Source: Actinoplanes philippinensis (lineage in GTDB: Bacteria > Actinomycetota > Actinomycetes > Mycobacteriales > Micromonosporaceae). From it: DNA of 64,000 nt. Positions 35,165 through 48,785 of this stretch are shown here, one piece after another. The first letter of the stretch is position 1; each line of letters begins with the position of its first letter. The position numbers and the translations under genes were made by a program. The DNA lies in assembly GCF_900113015.1 (NCBI RefSeq), contig NZ_FONV01000001.1, positions 62,001-126,000 on the forward strand, read 5' to 3'. Under the pieces are notes generated by a model that worked only from the letters and a program-made list of their open reading frames with translations, searched no databases and was not told where the DNA came from.

Positions 35165-35749
35165 ATGGCGCGGTGGGAACCCGGAGCACGTGAGCGGCTC
35201 GTTCTGGCAGCTGTCGACCTCTTCACCGAGCAGGGGTACGACACCACCACCGTCACGCAGATCGCCGAGCGTGCCGGCGTCACCAAGAGCACGTTCTTCC
35301 GGCACTTCGCCGACAAACGGGACCTGCTGGTGGCCGGTCAGGAGACACTGAGCCGCCTGCTCACCGAGGGGATCGCCGAGGCGCCGGCCGGGGCGGGGCC
35401 ACTCGACGCGGTCGGCGCCGGCCTCGTCCGCGCGTCAAGCGCGATGGGGCCGTTGAACCGGGAGCTCGGCCCCCGGATCAAAGCCGCCGTCGCGGTCAGC
35501 GAAGAACTCCAGCAACGCGACGCCCTCAAGTCCGTCGGCCTGGCCGCGGCCATGACGGCAGCGCTGATCACCCGGGGGGTGCCCGATCCGGTCGCGGCCC
35601 TCGCCGCCGAGATCGGGGTGCTCGCGTTCAAGCGGGGCTTCGCCCAGTGGTCCGAGGGCGACCGGGACGACGACCACGAACTGGCGCCGTACACGCTGGC
35701 CGCGCTCGCCGAGCTGCGCGCCGCCGGCGCGGCGCTCAGCCAGGTGTGA
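35165..35749 (+). CDS. TetR-family transcriptional regulator
   Basis: A 194-residue repressor. The N-terminal helix-turn-helix is typical: LVLAAVDLFTEQGYDTTTVTQIAERAGVTKSTFFRHFADKRDLL (residues 12-55). The ligand-binding C-terminal half is variable, so the inducer is unknown. It lies 12 bases from the operator repeat and is divergent from the SDR gene, the standard layout of a TetR controlling itself and its neighbour. Confidence 0.92.
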   Translation: MARWEPGARERLVLAAVDLFTEQGYDTTTVTQIAERAGVTKSTFFRHFADKRDLLVAGQETLSRLLTEGIAEAPAGAGPLDAVGAGLVRASSAMGPLNRELGPRIKAAVAVSEELQQRDALKSVGLAAAMTAALITRGVPDPVAALAAEIGVLAFKRGFAQWSEGDRDDDHELAPYTLAALAELRAAGAALSQV

Positions 35750-35769
35750 TCTTCGGGGAACCAGCCGGT

Positions 35770-36876
35770 TCAGACGCCGAGGCGGGTGGTGACCCAGTCG
35801 TGGAAGGCGCCGATGTGGTGTTCGGAGGGGACCAGGACGCCGCCCCTGGCGTAGGCGCGGGAGCTCATCGCCGGCTGGCAGCGTTCGCACGCGTCGAAGT
35901 CCTGGACGTTGACGCGGTGGAACAGCTCCACCGAGCGGGACACGTCACGGCCGGAGGTGACGACGTCGTGGGAGTACAGCCAGTCGCATTCGACGACGGT
36001 GCGGTCGGCGGCGACCGGGTACATCCGGTGCAGGATGATGTGGTCGGGGACCAGGTTGACGAAGACCTGCGGCTTGATGGTGATGGCGTAGTAGCGCCGG
36101 TCCTGGTCGTCGGTGACGCCGGGGAGCTTGTCGAAACCCTCCGAGCCGTCGACGGTGAAACCCTGGATGCCGCTGCCGAACTCGGCGCCGTGACCCACGT
36201 AGTACTGGGCGGCGTAGCCGTCGGCGAACTCGGGCAGCACCTCCACCAGCTCGGGGTGGATGGTGGCGCAGTGGTAGCACTCCATGAAGTTCTCGACGAT
36301 GAGTTTCCAGTTGGCCTTCACGTCGTAGGTGATGCGCCGGCCGACCTGGAGGGTGTCGATCCGGTAGGAGTCGATCGCCGCCAGTGTGCCGAGCCGTTCG
36401 GTGACGGCGCCCATCACGTCGTCCTCGAAGGGTGGCGGCTCGTCGGCGAGACACACCCACACGTAGCCGATCCACTCGCGCAGGTGCACGTTCACCAGGC
36501 CGTACTCGACGCGGTCGATGTCCGGCATCTTCGTCAGGTTGGGGGCGGCGACGAGTTTGCCGTCGAGGCCGTACGTCCACGCGTGGTAGGGGCACTGGAA
36601 GGCCCGTTTCACCTGGCCGGACTCCTCGGTGCACAGTTTCGCGCCGCGGTGCCGGCAGATGTTGAGGAACGCGCGCAGCGAGCCGTCGCGCCCGCGGACG
36701 ATCAGGACGCTCTCCCGGCCGATCTCCACCGACTTGAAGCTGCCGGGCTGGGGCAGGTCGGCGGCGCGGACCGCGCAGAACCACATCTGCTCGAAGATCC
36801 GCGACTGTTCGAGGGAGAAGATCGTGGGGTCGGTGTAGTAGTGGCCGGGGAGGGTGGGGATGAGACTGGCGGTCAC
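35770..36876 (-). CDS. Rieske oxygenase alpha subunit, probable glycine betaine monooxygenase
   Basis: A 368-residue oxygenase. The Rieske 2Fe-2S ligands are CRH (near residue 74) and CPYH (near 94), with 16 residues between CRH and CPYH. The mononuclear iron site is in ENFMECYHCATIHPEL (about 195-210). Context among dimethylglycine, sarcosine and choline genes indicates glycine betaine demethylation to dimethylglycine and formaldehyde, as by GbcA; stachydrine demethylase is a relative. The GTG start lies 10 bases after the flavoprotein gene and follows GAGGTG. Electrons probably come from the reductase and ferredoxin encoded at 40294-41738. Confidence 0.85.
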   Translation of the reverse strand: MTASLIPTLPGHYYTDPTIFSLEQSRIFEQMWFCAVRAADLPQPGSFKSVEIGRESVLIVRGRDGSLRAFLNICRHRGAKLCTEESGQVKRAFQCPYHAWTYGLDGKLVAAPNLTKMPDIDRVEYGLVNVHLREWIGYVWVCLADEPPPFEDDVMGAVTERLGTLAAIDSYRIDTLQVGRRITYDVKANWKLIVENFMECYHCATIHPELVEVLPEFADGYAAQYYVGHGAEFGSGIQGFTVDGSEGFDKLPGVTDDQDRRYYAITIKPQVFVNLVPDHIILHRMYPVAADRTVVECDWLYSHDVVTSGRDVSRSVELFHRVNVQDFDACERCQPAMSSRAYARGGVLVPSEHHIGAFHDWVTTRLGV

Positions 36877-36886
36877 GATGACACCT

Positions 36887-39364
<2,478 letters not shown>

Positions 39365-39385
39365 TCAAGGCATCGATTGTTAAAG

Positions 39386-40162
39386 CTAGGGAATCCAGCC
39401 CATCCTGGCGCTCACCTCGCCGGCGGCGGCGATCACCCGTTTCGCGACGGCCGGGAAGGCGTCCCGGTCGAGACGGTAGGCCGGACCGGAGATGCTGAGG
39501 GCGGCCACCACCGCGCCGTCGGCGCCCCGGATCGGCGCGGCCACCGCGTTGAGGCCCACCTCGTACTCCTCGGCGGTGAAGGCCCATCCCCGCTCGCGGG
39601 CCCGGTCCAGCTCGGCGGCCAGCTCGGTCTCGCCGGTGACGGTGGCGTCGGTGAACCGCTCGGGCGGCTCGGCGAGAACAGCGGCCAGCACCGGGGCCGG
39701 CGCGTGGGCGAGCAGGATCTTGCCGCTCGAGGTGGCGTGCAGCGGCGTCTGCCGGCCGACCCAGTTGTGGCTGGTCACCGAGGCGGCGCCGCGGCTCTGG
39801 GTGATGTTGACGGCCCGGTTGCTGTCGAGGATCGCGATGTTGACGGTCTCGCCGAGGTCGGCGGCGAGCCGGTCGCAGGCCTCGTGCCCCTGACGGCTCA
39901 GGTCGAGCTGGGCGGTGACCGCTCCGGCGAGACGGACCACGCCGAGCCCGAGGCGGTACGTGCCGCGCTCCTGGGCCTGCTCCACGAAACCCCGCGCCTC
40001 CAGGGCCGCGAGCAGGCGGAACGCGGTGGACTTGTGCACGCCGAGCTCCCTGCCGATCTCGGTGACACCGGCCCCGCGCCGCCGTGCCAAGATTTCGAGG
40101 ATGCTCAATGCCCGGTCGACGGACTGGACGAGCGCCGGACCGGACTCGCGTTCGTTGCTCAT
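39386..40162 (-). CDS. IclR-family regulator of the betaine cluster
   Basis: A 258-residue regulator with a winged helix at about 10-75 (GVTEIGRELGVHKSTAFRLLAALEARGFVEQ) and an IclR effector domain at about 85-250 (HATSSGKILLA, EEYEVGLNAVAAPIRGADGAVVAALSISGP). It sits between the minus-strand betaine/dimethylglycine genes and the plus-strand choline/sarcosine operon and probably controls both; the effector could be betaine, dimethylglycine or choline, but nothing in the sequence decides this. ATG 40162 is used; the frame runs further upstream without similarity. Confidence 0.9.
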   Translation of the reverse strand: MSNERESGPALVQSVDRALSILEILARRRGAGVTEIGRELGVHKSTAFRLLAALEARGFVEQAQERGTYRLGLGVVRLAGAVTAQLDLSRQGHEACDRLAADLGETVNIAILDSNRAVNITQSRGAASVTSHNWVGRQTPLHATSSGKILLAHAPAPVLAAVLAEPPERFTDATVTGETELAAELDRARERGWAFTAEEYEVGLNAVAAPIRGADGAVVAALSISGPAYRLDRDAFPAVAKRVIAAAGEVSARMGWIP

Positions 40163-40224
40163 AGCGCAACGATAGGGGAGCGATTTCCAGGAAGTTGCAA
40201 GACGTGACGGCTCGGTGTCGCACT

Positions 40225-40294
40225 CTTGACTATCGATCAAGGTGCCGGGCAGTCTGTTGCGGATCTCACGAGCTGTTTCGTTTTGCACAACGAA
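40225..40294 (+). promoter_or_regulatory. operator region of the choline/sarcosine operon
   Basis: It contains CTTGA-N7-TCAAG (40225-40241), GTTGCG (40256-40261) and TTCGTT-N6-AACGAA (40277-40294). The last palindrome overlaps ATG 40294. This is the promoter side of an 11-gene operon facing the IclR gene. Confidence 0.45.
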
Positions 40295-41397
40295 TGGCGG
40301 TCGTTTGCGTGGAGAAAGTCGCGATTGTCGGGGCGTCCCTGGCCGGTCTCGCTGCCGTCCGTGCCCTGCGCCGACAGTCCTTCGCGGGCGAGATCGTCGT
40401 CGTCGGCGCCGAGCCTCATCGGCCGTACGACCGCCCGCCGCTCTCCAAGGACTTCCTGACCGGCGCGGTCACCACCGCCGGCCTGGCGCTCTCCCCCGAC
40501 GACGAGGACCTCGGCGCGGACTGGCGGCTCGGCGTCACCGCGACCGGTTTCGATCCGCGCACCCGGAGCGTGCGCCTGGACACCGGCGAGGTGCTCCGCG
40601 CCGACGGCGTGGTGATCGCCACCGGAGCCCGGGCCCGCCCGATCGAGCACGTCGGCGTCCACACGCTGCGCACCCTGGACGACGCGATCGTCCTGCGGGA
40701 GGCGCTGCGGCAGACCGGCCGCCTGGTCGTGATCGGCGCGGGTTTCATCGGCGCCGAGGTGGCGTCCAGCGCACGGAAGCTGGGCTGGGACGTGACGGTC
40801 GTCGAGTCGCTGTCCACGCCCCTGTCCGGGCAGCTCGGCACCGAGATGGGCGAGATCGTCTCCCGCCTGCACGGCGATCACGGCGTCCGCCTGCTGACCG
40901 GTGTCCCGGTGAGCGGGCTGACCGGAACCGATCGGATCGAGGCGGTCCAGCTGGCCGACGGCGCCCGGATCGAGGCGGACCTGGTGGTGGCCGGGATCGG
41001 CGCGATCCCCAACGTGGAGTGGCTCGCCGAGGCGGGCGGGCTGGCCGCCGTCACGAGCGTCCCCGGCGTGGTGGCGACCGGCGACGTCACCGGATCGCAG
41101 CACTGGACCTTCGCCGTGGAGCATCCGGCGACCGCGGTGGCCTCCCTGCTCGGCGCCGACCCCCCGGTCGCGCGGGCGCCCTACTTCTGGTCCGACCAGT
41201 ACGGCGTGATGATCCAGTTCGCCGGCCACCGGCAGCCGGGCGACACCGTCCGGATCGTCGAGGGCGACCCGGAGCAGCGCCGTTTCCTCGCCGTCTACGA
41301 GCGGGACGGGCAGCCGTCCGCCGTGCTCGGCCTGAACCAGCCGAAACTGTTCACCCGGTGGCGCCGTCAGCTGCGCTCCGTTCCGCAGGAGGCCTGA
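40294..41397 (+). CDS. ferredoxin reductase (FAD/NAD(P)H)
   Basis: A 367-residue flavoprotein of the oxygenase-coupled ferredoxin reductase type: N-terminal FAD motif [29 protein letters not shown], the NAD motif [20 protein letters not shown] and VVATGDVT near the end. It passes electrons from NAD(P)H to the Rieske ferredoxin encoded next (1-base overlap, TGATG). The start is ATG 40294 or GTG 40309; the second would leave the palindromic site upstream of the coding region. Probable electron source for the Rieske oxygenase at 35770. Confidence 0.88.
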   Translation: MAVVCVEKVAIVGASLAGLAAVRALRRQSFAGEIVVVGAEPHRPYDRPPLSKDFLTGAVTTAGLALSPDDEDLGADWRLGVTATGFDPRTRSVRLDTGEVLRADGVVIATGARARPIEHVGVHTLRTLDDAIVLREALRQTGRLVVIGAGFIGAEVASSARKLGWDVTVVESLSTPLSGQLGTEMGEIVSRLHGDHGVRLLTGVPVSGLTGTDRIEAVQLADGARIEADLVVAGIGAIPNVEWLAEAGGLAAVTSVPGVVATGDVTGSQHWTFAVEHPATAVASLLGADPPVARAPYFWSDQYGVMIQFAGHRQPGDTVRIVEGDPEQRRFLAVYERDGQPSAVLGLNQPKLFTRWRRQLRSVPQEA

Positions 41398-41738
41398 TGC
41401 TGCAGCCCGTCTGCCCGCTCAGCGAGATACCGCCCGGCGAGGCGTACCGGTGGGAGACCGACCCGCCGGTGGCGATCTTCCACACCGAGGACGGCGAGGT
41501 CTTCGCGATCGACGACACCTGCACCCACCAGGACGCGTCGCTGGCCGACGGGTGGCTGGAGGGCTGCGAGGTGGAGTGCCCGCTGCACGCCTCGCGGTTC
41601 GACCTGCGGACCGGCCGGGTCGACGCGCCGCCGGCGAAACTGCCGGTCCGCGCCCACCGGGTCGAGGTGGCCGACGGTGTCGTGCACGTCGAGCTCTCGA
41701 AGGAACCACCGAACCTGCCCCCCGGAGCCAAGCCATGA
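41397..41738 (+). CDS. Rieske-type ferredoxin
   Basis: A 113-residue 2Fe-2S protein. The ligands are CTH (near residue 42) and CPLH (near 61), the Rieske C-x-H ... C-x2-H pattern. It carries electrons from the reductase encoded just upstream to a Rieske oxygenase, most likely the betaine monooxygenase on the opposite strand. The ATG overlaps the reductase stop, and the stop overlaps the choline dehydrogenase start (ATGA). Confidence 0.92.
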   Translation: MLQPVCPLSEIPPGEAYRWETDPPVAIFHTEDGEVFAIDDTCTHQDASLADGWLEGCEVECPLHASRFDLRTGRVDAPPAKLPVRAHRVEVADGVVHVELSKEPPNLPPGAKP

Positions 41739-43393
41739 CCAAGTACGACTTCGTGATCGTCGGTGGCGGCTCGGCCGGCTCGGCGCTGGCCGCGCGGCTC
41801 TCCGCCGACCCCCTCAACAAGGTCCTGGTGCTGGAGGCGGGCCGTCCCGACTACCCGTGGGACGTGTTCATCCACATGCCGGCGGCGCTGACCTTCCCGA
41901 TCGGCAGCCGGTTCTACGACTGGAAGTACGAGTCGGAGCCCGAGCCGCACATGAACGGGCGGCGCATCTACCACGCTCGCGGCAAGGTCCTCGGCGGCTC
42001 CAGCAGCATCAACGGGATGATCTTCCAGCGCGGCAACCCGCTCGACTACGAGCGCTGGGCCGCCGATCCGGGCATGGAGCAGTGGGACTACGCGCACTGC
42101 CTGCCCTATTTCAAGCGGATGGAGAACTGCCTGGCCGCCGAGCCGGACGACCCGTACCGGGGACACGACGGGCCACTGGTGCTGGAGCGCGGGCCGGGCA
42201 CGAACCCGCTCTTCCGGGCGATGCTCGCGGCGAGCGAGGAGGCCGGATATCCGCCGACCTCCGACGTCAACGGCGAGCGCCAGGAGGGCTTCGCCCTCTT
42301 CGACCGCAACATCCGGCGGGGCCGGCGTCTCTCCGCGGCGGGCGCCTATCTGCGCCCGGCGATGAAGAGACCCAATCTGACGGTACGGACCAGAGCACTC
42401 GTGTCGAGAGTGCTCTTCGACGGCACCCGGGCGACCGGCATCGAGTACACGACGAGCCGGTGCGGCGCGCCGCACCGCGTGTACGCGAGCGAGGTCATCC
42501 TCTGCGGCGGCGCGATCAACACCCCGCAGCTGCTCCAGCTCTCCGGCATCGGCAACGCCGCGGAGCTGTCCGCGCTCGGTGTCACGCCGGTGCACCACCT
42601 GCCGGGGGTCGGTGAGAACCTGCAGGATCACCTGGAGGTGTACATCCAGTACGCGTCGACGAAACCGGTGTCGATGCAGCCGTACCTGAAGTGGCGGCAC
42701 CGGCCGTGGATCGGCGCGCAGTGGCTGTTCCTGCGCAGCGGGCCGGCGGCCACCAACCACTTCGAGGCGGGCGGTTTCGTCCGCAGCAACGACGACGTCG
42801 CGTACCCGAACCTGATGTTCCACTTCCTGCCGATCGCGGTCCGCTACGACGGGTCGTCCCCGGCCGGCGGCCACGGCTACCAGGTGCACGTCGGCCCGAT
42901 GTACTCCGACGCCCGGGGCAGCGTGAAGATCCGGAGCCGCGACCCGCGGGAGCACCCGGCGCTGCGCTTCAACTACCTCTCCACCGATCAGGACCGTCGC
43001 GAGTGGGTGGAGGCCGTCCGGGTGGCCCGCGCCATCCTCAACCAGCCGGCGCTGGCGGAGTTCAACGGCGGCGAGACGTCGCCGGGCGAGGCGGTGCAGA
43101 CCGACGACGAGATCCTCGACTGGGTGCGGCGGGAGGGCGAGACCGCGCTGCACCCGTCCTGCACGGCCCGGATGGGGGTCGACGAGATGTCGGTGGTCGA
43201 TCCGGGGACCATGCGGGTGCACGGTGTCGACGGCCTGCGTGTCGTGGACGCGTCGGTGATGCCGTACGTGACGAACGGCAACATCTACGCCCCGGTCATG
43301 ATGATCGCCGAGAAGGCCGCCGACCTGATCCTCGGCAACACCCCGCTCGCCCCGGTCGAGGTGCCGTTCTTCCGGCAGGGCAGCGACCGATGA
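41735..43393 (+). CDS. betA: choline dehydrogenase (GMC oxidoreductase)
   Basis: A 552-residue FAD enzyme oxidising choline to betaine aldehyde. It has the N-terminal FAD motif [18 protein letters not shown] and the GMC signatures [26 protein letters not shown] and [15 protein letters not shown]. Near the end, HPSCTARMG with the catalytic His and [13 protein letters not shown] match BetA. Length (about 550) is normal. The 4-base overlaps on both sides place it inside the operon next to betaine aldehyde dehydrogenase. Confidence 0.92.
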   Translation: MTKYDFVIVGGGSAGSALAARLSADPLNKVLVLEAGRPDYPWDVFIHMPAALTFPIGSRFYDWKYESEPEPHMNGRRIYHARGKVLGGSSSINGMIFQRGNPLDYERWAADPGMEQWDYAHCLPYFKRMENCLAAEPDDPYRGHDGPLVLERGPGTNPLFRAMLAASEEAGYPPTSDVNGERQEGFALFDRNIRRGRRLSAAGAYLRPAMKRPNLTVRTRALVSRVLFDGTRATGIEYTTSRCGAPHRVYASEVILCGGAINTPQLLQLSGIGNAAELSALGVTPVHHLPGVGENLQDHLEVYIQYASTKPVSMQPYLKWRHRPWIGAQWLFLRSGPAATNHFEAGGFVRSNDDVAYPNLMFHFLPIAVRYDGSSPAGGHGYQVHVGPMYSDARGSVKIRSRDPREHPALRFNYLSTDQDRREWVEAVRVARAILNQPALAEFNGGETSPGEAVQTDDEILDWVRREGETALHPSCTARMGVDEMSVVDPGTMRVHGVDGLRVVDASVMPYVTNGNIYAPVMMIAEKAADLILGNTPLAPVEVPFFRQGSDR

Positions 43394-44817
43394 CCGGGAA
43401 ACGGGAGATCCGCTGCCCGGCCGACGGCAGCCTCGTCACCACGGTCGCCGACGGGTCCCGTGACGACACGATCGCGGCGATCGCCACCGCCCGGCGGGCC
43501 TTCGACGAGGGCCCGTGGCCGCTCACCCCGGCCGTCGAGCGGGGCGCGCTGCTGTTCCGGGTGGCCGACCTGATCGACCGGGACGCCGCCGAACTGGCCC
43601 GCGCCGAGTCGCTGGACACCGGCAAGCGGCTGGTCGAGGCCGAGTACGACATGCAGGACGTGGCGAAGGCGTTCCGCTACTACGCGGGGATCGCGGCCAC
43701 CGACGCCGGCCGGGTCATCGAGACCGGGCGCACCGACGCGATCAGCCGGGTCACGCACGAGCCGGTCGGGGTGTGCGGCCTGATCACCCCGTGGAACTAT
43801 CCGCTGCTGCAGACGTCGTGGAAGGTCGCCCCCGCGCTGGCGGCCGGGAACACGTTCGTCCTCAAGCCGAGCGAGCTGACCCCGTCCACCGCGATCCTGC
43901 TGATCCGGCTGCTGGCCGAGGCCGGGCTGCCGGACGGGGTGGCGAACCTGGTGCTGGGCACCGGCCCGGAAGCGGGCGCGCCGCTGGCCGAGCACCCGGA
44001 CGTGGACCTGGTGTCGTTCACCGGCAGTCTGCGCACCGGGCGCACGCTGATGGCCGCGGCCGCCGGCACCGTCAAACGGGTGGCGCTCGAACTGGGCGGC
44101 AAGAACCCGAACGTGGTCTTCGCCGACGCCGACTTCGACACCGCCGTCGACTTCGCGCTGACCGCGGTGTTCCTGCACTCCGGCCAGGTCTGCTCGGCCG
44201 GCGCGCGCCTGGTCGTCGAGGAGGCGATCCACGACCGGTTCGTGGACGCGGTCGTCGAGCGGGCCCGCCGGATCCGGCTGGGCGGGCCGTTCGACGCGGA
44301 AGCCGAGACCGGGCCGCTGATCTCCGCGCAGCACCTGGCCAAGGTCGAGGAGTACGTGGCCGCGGGTCTCGCCGAGGGCGCCGTGCTGCGCTGCGGCGGG
44401 CGGCGGCCGGACGACCCGGCGCTGGCCGGTGGCTTCTACTACCTGCCGACCGTGCTGGACGGCTGCCGGTCCGGGATGACGGTGGTCCGCGACGAGTCGT
44501 TCGGGCCGGTCCTGACCGTGGAGACGTTCACCGGCGAGGAAGAGGCGGTCCGGATCGCCAACGACACCGACTACGGGCTCGCCGGGGCGGTCTGGACCAC
44601 CGACGCCGGCCGGGCGCAACGGGTGGCGCAACGGCTGCGGCACGGCACCGTCTGGATCAACGACTACCACCCGTACGTGCCGCAGGCCGAGTGGGGCGGC
44701 TTCAAGCAGTCCGGCATCGGCCGTGAGCTGGGCCCCTCCGGGCTCGACGAGTACCGCGAGACCAAGCACGTCTGGCAGAACATCGACCCCCGCCCGCAGC
44801 ACTGGTTCCGGCCCTAG
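43390..44817 (+). CDS. betB: betaine aldehyde dehydrogenase
   Basis: A 475-residue NAD(P)-dependent aldehyde dehydrogenase converting betaine aldehyde to glycine betaine. It shows [22 protein letters not shown], the catalytic Glu region LELGGKNPN, the catalytic Cys in [12 protein letters not shown] (near residue 275) and [12 protein letters not shown]. Aldehyde dehydrogenases are broad, but the 4-base overlap with the choline dehydrogenase gene makes this substrate clear. Confidence 0.92.
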   Translation: MTGKREIRCPADGSLVTTVADGSRDDTIAAIATARRAFDEGPWPLTPAVERGALLFRVADLIDRDAAELARAESLDTGKRLVEAEYDMQDVAKAFRYYAGIAATDAGRVIETGRTDAISRVTHEPVGVCGLITPWNYPLLQTSWKVAPALAAGNTFVLKPSELTPSTAILLIRLLAEAGLPDGVANLVLGTGPEAGAPLAEHPDVDLVSFTGSLRTGRTLMAAAAGTVKRVALELGGKNPNVVFADADFDTAVDFALTAVFLHSGQVCSAGARLVVEEAIHDRFVDAVVERARRIRLGGPFDAEAETGPLISAQHLAKVEEYVAAGLAEGAVLRCGGRRPDDPALAGGFYYLPTVLDGCRSGMTVVRDESFGPVLTVETFTGEEEAVRIANDTDYGLAGAVWTTDAGRAQRVAQRLRHGTVWINDYHPYVPQAEWGGFKQSGIGRELGPSGLDEYRETKHVWQNIDPRPQHWFRP

Positions 44818-44836
44818 ACCATTTTGGAGTTTCACC

Positions 44837-45874
44837 ATGACCACCGAGACCGTCATCTCGGTCCGGGACCTGTGGAAGGTGTTCGGGCACAAGGCGGAGC
44901 TGGTGCCGCGCTCGGACGAGCTGAAGGCGCTGTCCCGGCGTGAGCTGATCGAGCGGACCGGCTGCACGGCCGCGGTCCGGGAGGTGTCGTTCGACGTCGC
45001 GCCGGGCGAGGTCTTCGTGGTGATGGGCCTGTCCGGCTCGGGCAAGTCCACACTGGTCCGCTGCCTGACCCGGCTGGTCGAGCCGACCGCCGGGCAGGTG
45101 GTGTTCGAGGGCGAGGACATCCTCGGCGCCGGCAAACGGCGGCTGCGGGAGCTGCGGCGGCACAAGTTCTCCATGGTGTTCCAGAACTTCGGGCTGCTGC
45201 CGTACCGGCAGGTGATCGACAACGTGGCCTACGGGCTGGAGATCCGCGGCGCCACGAAGACGCAGCGGCTGCGCCGGGCCCGCGAGGTGATCGAGCTGGT
45301 GGGCCTGGAGGGGTACGAGCACAGCTTCCCCGACCAGTTGTCCGGCGGCATGCAGCAGCGCGTCGGCCTGGCCCGGGCGCTGGCCGTGGACCCGGACGTC
45401 CTCTACTTCGACGAGCCGTTCTCCGCCCTCGACCCGCTGATCCGGCGGGACATGCAGAACGAGGTCATCCGCCTGCACCGCGAGGTCGGCAAGACGATGG
45501 TGTTCATCACCCACGACCTGTCCGAGGCGCTGCGGCTCGGCGACCGGATCCTGATCATGCGGGACGGCCGGCAGGTCCAGTGCGGCACCGGTGACGAGCT
45601 GGTCGGGGCGCCGGCCGACGACTACGTGCGCGACTTCGTCCGGGACGTGCCGCGGGCCTCGGTGCTGACCCTGCGCTGGGTGATGCGCGAGCCCCGCCCG
45701 GACGACGTGCTGGACGGCCCGGAGCTGGGGCCGGACGTGATCGTGCGGGACGCCGTGCGGACCGTGCTCGCCGCCGACCGGCCGGTCAAGGTGGTCCGCG
45801 ACGGGACGCTGCTCGGCGTCGTCACCGCCGAGGAGATCCTCACCGTCGTGACCGATGTGGAAGCCGCCGCCTGA
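44837..45874 (+). CDS. glycine betaine/proline ABC transporter ATP-binding protein
   Basis: A 345-residue ATPase of the OpuAA/ProV family. It has Walker [10 protein letters not shown] (64-72), the ABC signature LSGGMQQR near 169 and Walker B VLYFDEP near 188. An N-terminal extension of about 40 residues ([26 protein letters not shown]) typical of ProV precedes the domain, and a CBS-like C-terminal region (about 275-345) may sense ionic strength. TTGGAGT precedes ATG 44837. Couples ATP hydrolysis to betaine or choline uptake with the next two gene products. Confidence 0.92.
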   Translation: MTTETVISVRDLWKVFGHKAELVPRSDELKALSRRELIERTGCTAAVREVSFDVAPGEVFVVMGLSGSGKSTLVRCLTRLVEPTAGQVVFEGEDILGAGKRRLRELRRHKFSMVFQNFGLLPYRQVIDNVAYGLEIRGATKTQRLRRAREVIELVGLEGYEHSFPDQLSGGMQQRVGLARALAVDPDVLYFDEPFSALDPLIRRDMQNEVIRLHREVGKTMVFITHDLSEALRLGDRILIMRDGRQVQCGTGDELVGAPADDYVRDFVRDVPRASVLTLRWVMREPRPDDVLDGPELGPDVIVRDAVRTVLAADRPVKVVRDGTLLGVVTAEEILTVVTDVEAAA

Positions 45875-47826
45875 TGCCCTCCCTCGTCAAAGACCGGCGC
45901 CGGCTGAACCGGCCCGTGCTCGTCGGCGCGGTCCTGGCCGCCTGGGTGCTGATCTGGATCCCGACGCGCGGCCTGGACACCCTCGGCCTGTCCCCCGCCG
46001 ACCTCACGCCGCTGCACCACTGGCTCAACGACGTCAACGACACGGTCGGCGCCAACCGGAACAGCAGCCCGTTCTTCCTGTACTTCGTCAACGAGATCCG
46101 GGCCGCGGTCGACAGCTTCGTCACGTTCCTGCAGGACCTGATCGCCCAGCCGTCGTACGGGCGGCCCGTCCCGGTGCTCGGCTGGCTCGGTGTGGTGGCC
46201 GTCGTCGCGTACCTCTCCTGGGCCTTCGCCGGATGGAAGCCGGCCGTGCTCGCCGCCGCCGGTTTCGTCTTCTTCGGGTTGCAGGGCCTGTGGGAGGAGA
46301 GCATGGACACGCTCGCCCTCACCCTCGGCGCCGTGGTCATCTCGCTGCTGATCGGCATCCCGCTGGGCATCTGGGCCGGGCTGTCCGACCGGTTCCACCG
46401 CCTGGTCACGCCGGTCCTCGACTTCATGCAGACGATGCCGACCTTCGTCTATCTGGCCCCACTCACCCTGCTCTTCCTGATCGGCCCGGCGTCCGCGACG
46501 ATCGCCACCCTGATCTACGCGATGCCGCCGGCGATCCGGCTCACCGCGCACGGCATCCGGTCGGTGCCGCGCTCGGCGGTCGAGGCGACCGAGTCGCTCG
46601 GCGCCACCGGATGGCAGAAGCTGACCGGGGTGCTGCTGCCGCTCTCCAAGCGCACCATCGTCCTGGGCGTCAACCAGACCATCATGGCGGCACTGTCGAT
46701 GGTCACCATCGCCGCGCTGATCGACGCGCCCGGCCTCGGCAAGACCGTGATCAAGGCGCTGCAGACGCTCGACGTGGGCACCGCGTTCAACGCCGGCCTG
46801 GCGATCGTCGTGATGGCCGTCGTGCTGGACCGGGTCACCACCGCGGCCGGCGACCGGGCCCGGCGGACCGGCCGGCCGTCCCGCTTCCGCAGGCCGCTGC
46901 TGGCCGTGTTCGCGGTGGCCGCGGGTGTCTGCTGCTACCTGTCGTACACGTACTTCTGGGCGGCCGAGTTCCCCGACGACGTGAGCATCGGCAGCGACCT
47001 GTCGAAGGGCGCCGACGCGGTGGCCCGGTGGGCGCAGGAGGACCTGTCGACGGCCACCGAGGCCCTCAAGAACGCGGTCACCTACGCCCTGCTGAACCCT
47101 CTCGAAGCCCTGCTCGTCCAGTCGCCGTGGTGGCTGGTCGGCGCGGTCGCGGTGCTGCTGGCGGTGCTGCTCGGCGGGGTACGGGCGGCGATCACCACGG
47201 CGGTCTGCGTGGCGCTGCTGATCGGCGCCGGCCTGTGGCAGGACAGCATGACGACGCTGGCCATGACGATCGTCGCGACGGTCATGGTGATGCTCCTCGG
47301 TGTCCTGTTCGGCGTGTGGATGGGCCGCAACCGGCTCGCCGACCGGATCGTCCGCCCGGTCCTGGACGCCGGCCAGACCATGCCGGCGTTCGTCTACCTG
47401 GTGCCGTTCCTGGCGCTCTTCTCGGCCACCCGGTTCACCGCGATCGTCGCCGCTGTGGTGTTCGCCGCGCCGGTCGCCATCAAGATCGTCGCGGACGGGG
47501 TACGGGCCATCCCGGCCGCCACCGCCGAGGCCGCGACCGCCGCCGGGTCCAGCGCCTGGCAGATGATCACCAAGGTTCAGCTCCCCATGGCCCGCTCGTC
47601 GCTCACCCTCGCGGCGAACCAGGGCCTCATCTATGTCCTGTCCATGGTCGTGGTCGGCGGCCTGGTCGGGGCCGGTGCGCTCGGCTACGACGTGGTCGCC
47701 GGCTTCTCCCAGGGACAGCTCTACGGCAAGGGCCTCGCGGCCGGCGCCGCCATCGTGGTGCTCGGGATCATGCTCGACCGGATCGCCCGGGCCTCTTCCC
47801 CCTCGAAAGGTAGTAACCATCCATGA
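45874..47826 (+). CDS. glycine betaine ABC transporter permease, two fused permease domains
   Basis: A 650-residue permease made of two ProW-like units in one chain. Each unit has the TLALTLGAVVISLLIG / TTLAMTIVATVMVMLLG, GIPLGIWAG / GVLFGVWMG, VLDFMQTMPTFVYL / VLDAGQTMPAFVYL and EATESLGATGWQK / EAATAAGSSAWQM segments (first copies at about 145-250, second at about 450-560). It would supply both halves of the membrane channel. The ATG overlaps the ATPase gene by one base and the stop overlaps the binding protein's ATG. Confidence 0.93.
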   Translation: MPSLVKDRRRLNRPVLVGAVLAAWVLIWIPTRGLDTLGLSPADLTPLHHWLNDVNDTVGANRNSSPFFLYFVNEIRAAVDSFVTFLQDLIAQPSYGRPVPVLGWLGVVAVVAYLSWAFAGWKPAVLAAAGFVFFGLQGLWEESMDTLALTLGAVVISLLIGIPLGIWAGLSDRFHRLVTPVLDFMQTMPTFVYLAPLTLLFLIGPASATIATLIYAMPPAIRLTAHGIRSVPRSAVEATESLGATGWQKLTGVLLPLSKRTIVLGVNQTIMAALSMVTIAALIDAPGLGKTVIKALQTLDVGTAFNAGLAIVVMAVVLDRVTTAAGDRARRTGRPSRFRRPLLAVFAVAAGVCCYLSYTYFWAAEFPDDVSIGSDLSKGADAVARWAQEDLSTATEALKNAVTYALLNPLEALLVQSPWWLVGAVAVLLAVLLGGVRAAITTAVCVALLIGAGLWQDSMTTLAMTIVATVMVMLLGVLFGVWMGRNRLADRIVRPVLDAGQTMPAFVYLVPFLALFSATRFTAIVAAVVFAAPVAIKIVADGVRAIPAATAEAATAAGSSAWQMITKVQLPMARSSLTLAANQGLIYVLSMVVVGGLVGAGALGYDVVAGFSQGQLYGKGLAAGAAIVVLGIMLDRIARASSPSKGSNHP

Positions 47827-48785
47827 AGCTATTGCGCCTCACGGCGACCGCGACGCTCACGGCGCTGGCCCTGACCGCCTGTGGCGGCGAGAAGATCGGT
47901 GAGACCCCGGCCGCCGGCGGCTCGGCGCCCGCGCAGGACTGCGGCGCCTTCAACCTGGCGGTCAACCCGTGGGTCGGGTACGAGGCGAACGCGGCGGTCA
48001 TCGCGTACGTCGCGGAGAAGAACCTGGGCTGCAAGGTCACCAAGAAGGACCTCAAGGAGGAGATCGCCTGGCAGGGCTTCGGCACCGGCGAGGTGGACGC
48101 GATCGTGGAGAACTGGGGCCACGACGACCTCCGCAAGAAGTACATCGACGAGCAGAAGACCGCGGTCGCCGCGGGCGAGACCGGCAACAAGGGCGTGATC
48201 GGCTGGTACGTGGCGCCGTGGATGGCCGCCCAGTACCCGGACATCACCGACTGGAACAACCTCAACAAGTACGCCGAGCAGTTCAAGACGTCGGAGTCCG
48301 GTGACAAGGGCCAGCTCCTGGACGGCGACCCGTCGTTCGTCACCAACGACGAGGCGCTGGTCAAGAACCTCAAGCTGAACTACAAGGTGGTGTACGCGGG
48401 CAGCGAGGCGGCCCTGATCACCGCGTTCCGTCAGTCGGAGGCCAAGAAGACGCCGCTGATCGGCTACTTCTACGAGCCGCAGTGGTTCCTGTCCGAGCTG
48501 AAGCTGGTCAAGATCAACCTGCCGAAGTACGAGACGGGCTGTGACGCCGACGCCGCGAAGATCGCCTGCGACTACCCCGAGTACGTCCTCGACAAGATCG
48601 TCAGCAAGAAGTTCGCCGACGCCAACGGGCCCGCGTACAAGCTGGTCAAGGCGTTCACCTGGACCAACGACGACCAGAACCTGGTCGCCAAGTACATCTC
48701 CGAGGACAAGCTGTCCGCCGACGACGCCGCCAAGAAGTGGGTCGAGGCCAACCCGGACAAGGTGAAGGCGTGGCTGGCCCAGTAG
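47823..48785 (+). CDS. glycine betaine/choline-binding lipoprotein
   Basis: A 320-residue exported binding protein of the OpuAC/ProX type. The signal peptide ends in the lipobox LTAC, so Cys20 would be lipidated. The [30 protein letters not shown] and [11 protein letters not shown] segments contain aromatic residues typical of the quaternary-ammonium cage. Its ATG overlaps the permease stop (ATGA). A close paralogue is encoded at 57672. Confidence 0.93.
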   Translation: MKLLRLTATATLTALALTACGGEKIGETPAAGGSAPAQDCGAFNLAVNPWVGYEANAAVIAYVAEKNLGCKVTKKDLKEEIAWQGFGTGEVDAIVENWGHDDLRKKYIDEQKTAVAAGETGNKGVIGWYVAPWMAAQYPDITDWNNLNKYAEQFKTSESGDKGQLLDGDPSFVTNDEALVKNLKLNYKVVYAGSEAALITAFRQSEAKKTPLIGYFYEPQWFLSELKLVKINLPKYETGCDADAAKIACDYPEYVLDKIVSKKFADANGPAYKLVKAFTWTNDDQNLVAKYISEDKLSADDAAKKWVEANPDKVKAWLAQ